DNA from: an uncultured Eubacteriales bacterium | Lineage (GTDB): Bacteria; Bacillota; Clostridia; Oscillospirales; Acutalibacteraceae | DNA: 64,000 bases | Assembly (NCBI GenBank): GCA_902491475.1 | Contig: CABUHY010000007.1 | Location: 1 to 64,000 of the forward strand | Direction: 5' to 3' | Shown: positions 62,414-64,000 of the stretch, piece after piece | Layout: each line of letters begins with the position of its first letter | How positions within the stretch are numbered: position 1 is the first letter of the stretch | Made by a program: the position numbers and the translations under genes | The notes under the pieces: generated by a model | The model's input: only the letters and a program-made list of their open reading frames with translations | Told to the model about the DNA's origin: nothing | The model's database searches: none

Positions 62414-63043
62414 TTATTTTGTGCCGAAAATTCTGTCGCCCGCATCGCCGAGACCGGGAACTATGTATTTGTGCTCGTTAAGGCACTCGTCGCAAGCCGC
62501 ACAGAAGATTTCAACATCGGGATGAGCGAGTGAAAGAGCCTCAATGCCCTCGGGAGCGGCAATGATGCACATAAACTTGATTGATTTCGGATTGTAAGCC
62601 TTAATCTGATTTATAGCGTCGATAGCCGAACCGCCCGTTGCGAGCATCGGGTCGATAACGAAAACCTCACGCTGTGAAATATCGGACGGGAGTTTGCAGT
62701 AATAAGGAACGGGAAGAGCCGTTTCGGGGTCACGGTACATACCGATATGACCTACCTTAGCCGACGGAACAAGTGAAAGCACGCCGTCAAGCATACCCGT
62801 ACCTGCACGGAGAATCGGAACAAACGCAAGCTTTTTACCTGCGATTACTCTTGCCTTTGCGGTCGCAACGGGTGTTTCAACCTCAACCTCTTCAAGGGGA
62901 AGGTCTCTTGTTGCCTCGTAGCAGAGAAGCGTTGCGATTTCCGAAATAAGAGCTCTGAACTCCTTGGAGCCCGTGTTTTTATCTCTCAAAATGCTGAGCT
63001 TATGCTGAATAAGCGGATGATTGGTAATTGTGATGTTAGCCAT
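62414..63043 (-). CDS. upp: Uracil phosphoribosyltransferase
   Basis: A 209-residue UPRTase that makes UMP from uracil and PRPP in the pyrimidine salvage pathway. The PRPP loop is [12 protein letters not shown], the flexible loop region is [11 protein letters not shown], and the uracil-binding end is [14 protein letters not shown]. Length is standard (209). RBS GGAGGA lies before the ATG. It has its own promoter overlapping the rpiB end. Confidence 0.98.
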   Translation of the reverse strand: MANITITNHPLIQHKLSILRDKNTGSKEFRALISEIATLLCYEATRDLPLEEVEVETPVATAKARVIAGKKLAFVPILRAGTGMLDGVLSLVPSAKVGHIGMYRDPETALPVPYYCKLPSDISQREVFVIDPMLATGGSAIDAINQIKAYNPKSIKFMCIIAAPEGIEALSLAHPDVEIFCAACDECLNEHKYIVPGLGDAGDRIFGTK

Positions 63044-63079
63044 TGTTAATTCCTCCGTATTTCTTTCTTTTTCCCCATA

Positions 63080-63108
63080 ATTATATAACAGTGAAAAATG
63101 AATTACAA
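63080..63108 (-). promoter_or_regulatory. Promoter of upp
   Basis: Minus strand: -35 TTGTAA (63103-63108), 17-bp spacer, -10 TATAAT (63080-63085), immediately after the rpiB stop. Confidence 0.7.
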
Positions 63109-63109
63109 G

Positions 63110-63553
63110 TTATTTTTGAGCATTTTCAATATCTTTGAGCTGGTCAATTCTTCTCTGATGTCTGCCGCCCTCAAACTCGGTGTTGAGGAACACATCGACA
63201 AGTTCAAGCGCAAGACCCGCGCCGACAACTCTGCCGCCCATACAAAGCACATTTGCGTCATTGTGAAGTCTTGTGTATTTTGCGCTGAAATAGTCCGAAC
63301 AGCAAGCCGCTCTGATACCGTTTACCTTGTTTGCCGCCATGGAAATACCTATTCCCGTGCCGCAGCAGAGAATACCTCTGTTACCCTCGCCCGCAACGAT
63401 TTTGTCACAGGTCTTTTTTGCGATAAGCGCATAGTCGACCGACTCCGATGAATATGTACCGCAGTCCTCGTACTCGATACCCTTTTCGTCAAGATACTTC
63501 TTTATGGACTCTTTAAGCTCATATCCGCCGTGGTCCGCTCCCAAATAAAGCAT
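63110..63553 (-). CDS. rpiB: Ribose-5-phosphate isomerase B
   Basis: A 147-residue RpiB that interconverts ribose 5-phosphate and ribulose 5-phosphate. The N-terminal GADHGGYELK, the catalytic cysteine region LCCGTGIGISMAANK and the C-terminal EGGRHQRRID are family signatures. Length is typical (about 145-150). It starts four bases after the tsaB stop, so the two are in one operon. A longer frame to 63802 overlaps tsaB and is rejected. Confidence 0.97.
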   Translation of the reverse strand: MLYLGADHGGYELKESIKKYLDEKGIEYEDCGTYSSESVDYALIAKKTCDKIVAGEGNRGILCCGTGIGISMAANKVNGIRAACCSDYFSAKYTRLHNDANVLCMGGRVVGAGLALELVDVFLNTEFEGGRHQRRIDQLKDIENAQK

Positions 63554-63557
63554 AGTT

Positions 63558-64000
63558 TTATTCTCCTTTGTTTTTAAGTTTATTGTTAAGCTCTCTCTGC
63601 GCCTGCGGCAGCCGTAAATAAACGGGCAAAAGCTCGTTTGCGCCGACAGTTTTTTCGCCTGCGAGAATTTTTTCGTAAGTAAGCAACGCAACGCTCGAAG
63701 CCTTGGGGTAACGCCTTTGCGGGTCAGCCAAAGCGGCGTTTTCAAGCTCGGTTGAAAGCCTGTCGAAGCACATCTGCGCCCCGTCCCCCGTGAAGATAAC
63801 ACGGCGGTTTAATTTTTTCAGCTTTTCAAGCAATTCGTCAATCAAAATCGCCTCGTCGGAGGAAAGCCTCTCCCCTCCCTCAAAGGAAGCGGTGTATACC
63901 TGATTGCACCTTGCGTCCATAACCGAGCAGATAACGGCATCCTCGTCCTTGAACGGATATGCCGCCGCTTCGAGTGACGACACGGCAAAGCACTCGGTCG
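63558..64000 (-). CDS. tsaB: tRNA threonylcarbamoyladenosine protein TsaB (partial, 5' end missing)
   Basis: About 147 residues of the C-terminal part of TsaB (YeaZ), which works with TsaD and TsaE to make t6A37 in tRNAs reading ANN codons. At the window edge the frame reads ECFAVSSLEAAAYPF, matching the conserved VSSLE..A region, then MDARCNQVYTASF, typical of TsaB. The N-terminal part lies beyond position 64000. A start at 63983 is only an internal codon. Confidence 0.88.
   Translation of the reverse strand, partial: TECFAVSSLEAAAYPFKDEDAVICSVMDARCNQVYTASFEGGERLSSDEAILIDELLEKLKKLNRRVIFTGDGAQMCFDRLSTELENAALADPQRRYPKASSVALLTYEKILAGEKTVGANELLPVYLRLPQAQRELNNKLKNKGE

Overview
This 64 kb window comes from an endospore-forming Clostridia genome, most likely a gut member of the Oscillospirales (Ruminococcaceae-like). 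The evidence is gene content: spoIIP, gpr, spoVAE and spoIIID; a CIRCE-controlled groESL; a Na+-pumping oxaloacetate decarboxylase; type III pantothenate kinase; ECF vitamin transporters; and a sortase-assembled pilus locus. Taxonomy below class level is inference. Promoters are strikingly regular: sixteen near-consensus sigma-A type boxes with 17-bp spacers can be read directly, and several settle start codons.

Layout. 1-1310: repeat-rich, gene-free DNA (two 148-bp multi-hairpin repeats, a REP-like palindrome, a tRNA-like relic), then tRNA-Tyr and tRNA-Thr on the minus strand. 1479-9588: an eight-gene plus-strand operon (GT-C-like membrane protein, WecE-type aminotransferase, ArnC-like glycosyltransferase, SDR epimerase, second DegT aminotransferase, two half-size EamA/ArnE-F-like proteins, ATP-grasp ligase). 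It resembles a Gram-positive counterpart of the Arn aminosugar pathway and is the best candidate for an undescribed system here. 9601-17689: glutamate dehydrogenase, a HAD phosphatase next to an acyl-ligase/ACP/PlsC fusion, a sortase-anchored small protein, coaX and a vitamin ECF S component.

17753-25356 is mostly minus strand: trxB, a thioredoxin-fold protein, prmA, a DUF2804 protein, yhaM, spoIIP and gpr, with plus-strand rpsT and a 59-aa membrane protein, then a lone spoVAE. 25461-34114: aldo/keto reductase, a complete ECF transporter (S, fused double ATPase, T) with a PH-domain membrane protein, split TauE/SafE halves, and an Old Yellow Enzyme reductase. 34115-34916, 26330-26776, 38342-38640 and 44780-45230 are intergenic islands built of dispersed palindromic repeats shared between them. 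34917-38296: Na+-pumping oxaloacetate decarboxylase (oadA, oadG, biotin carrier, oadB).

38658-47958: three overlapping small genes of unknown function, phosphoesterase-nagA, a D,D-carboxypeptidase divergent from another phosphoesterase plus a DHHW protein, and a GPH symporter with an O-antigen-ligase-like protein. 48097-50190: groES-groEL. 50198-52860: a large XRE-type regulator, a hypothetical gene and spoIIID. 53029-54258: an AAA/DUF4143 ATPase bracketed by 53-bp direct repeats, suggesting a cassette insertion. 54406-62259: pilus operon (giant LPVSG adhesin, LPTTG pilin, two class C sortases) from a near-consensus promoter. 62414-64000: upp, rpiB and partial tsaB.

No CRISPR array, rRNA, complete insertion sequence or prophage was seen.
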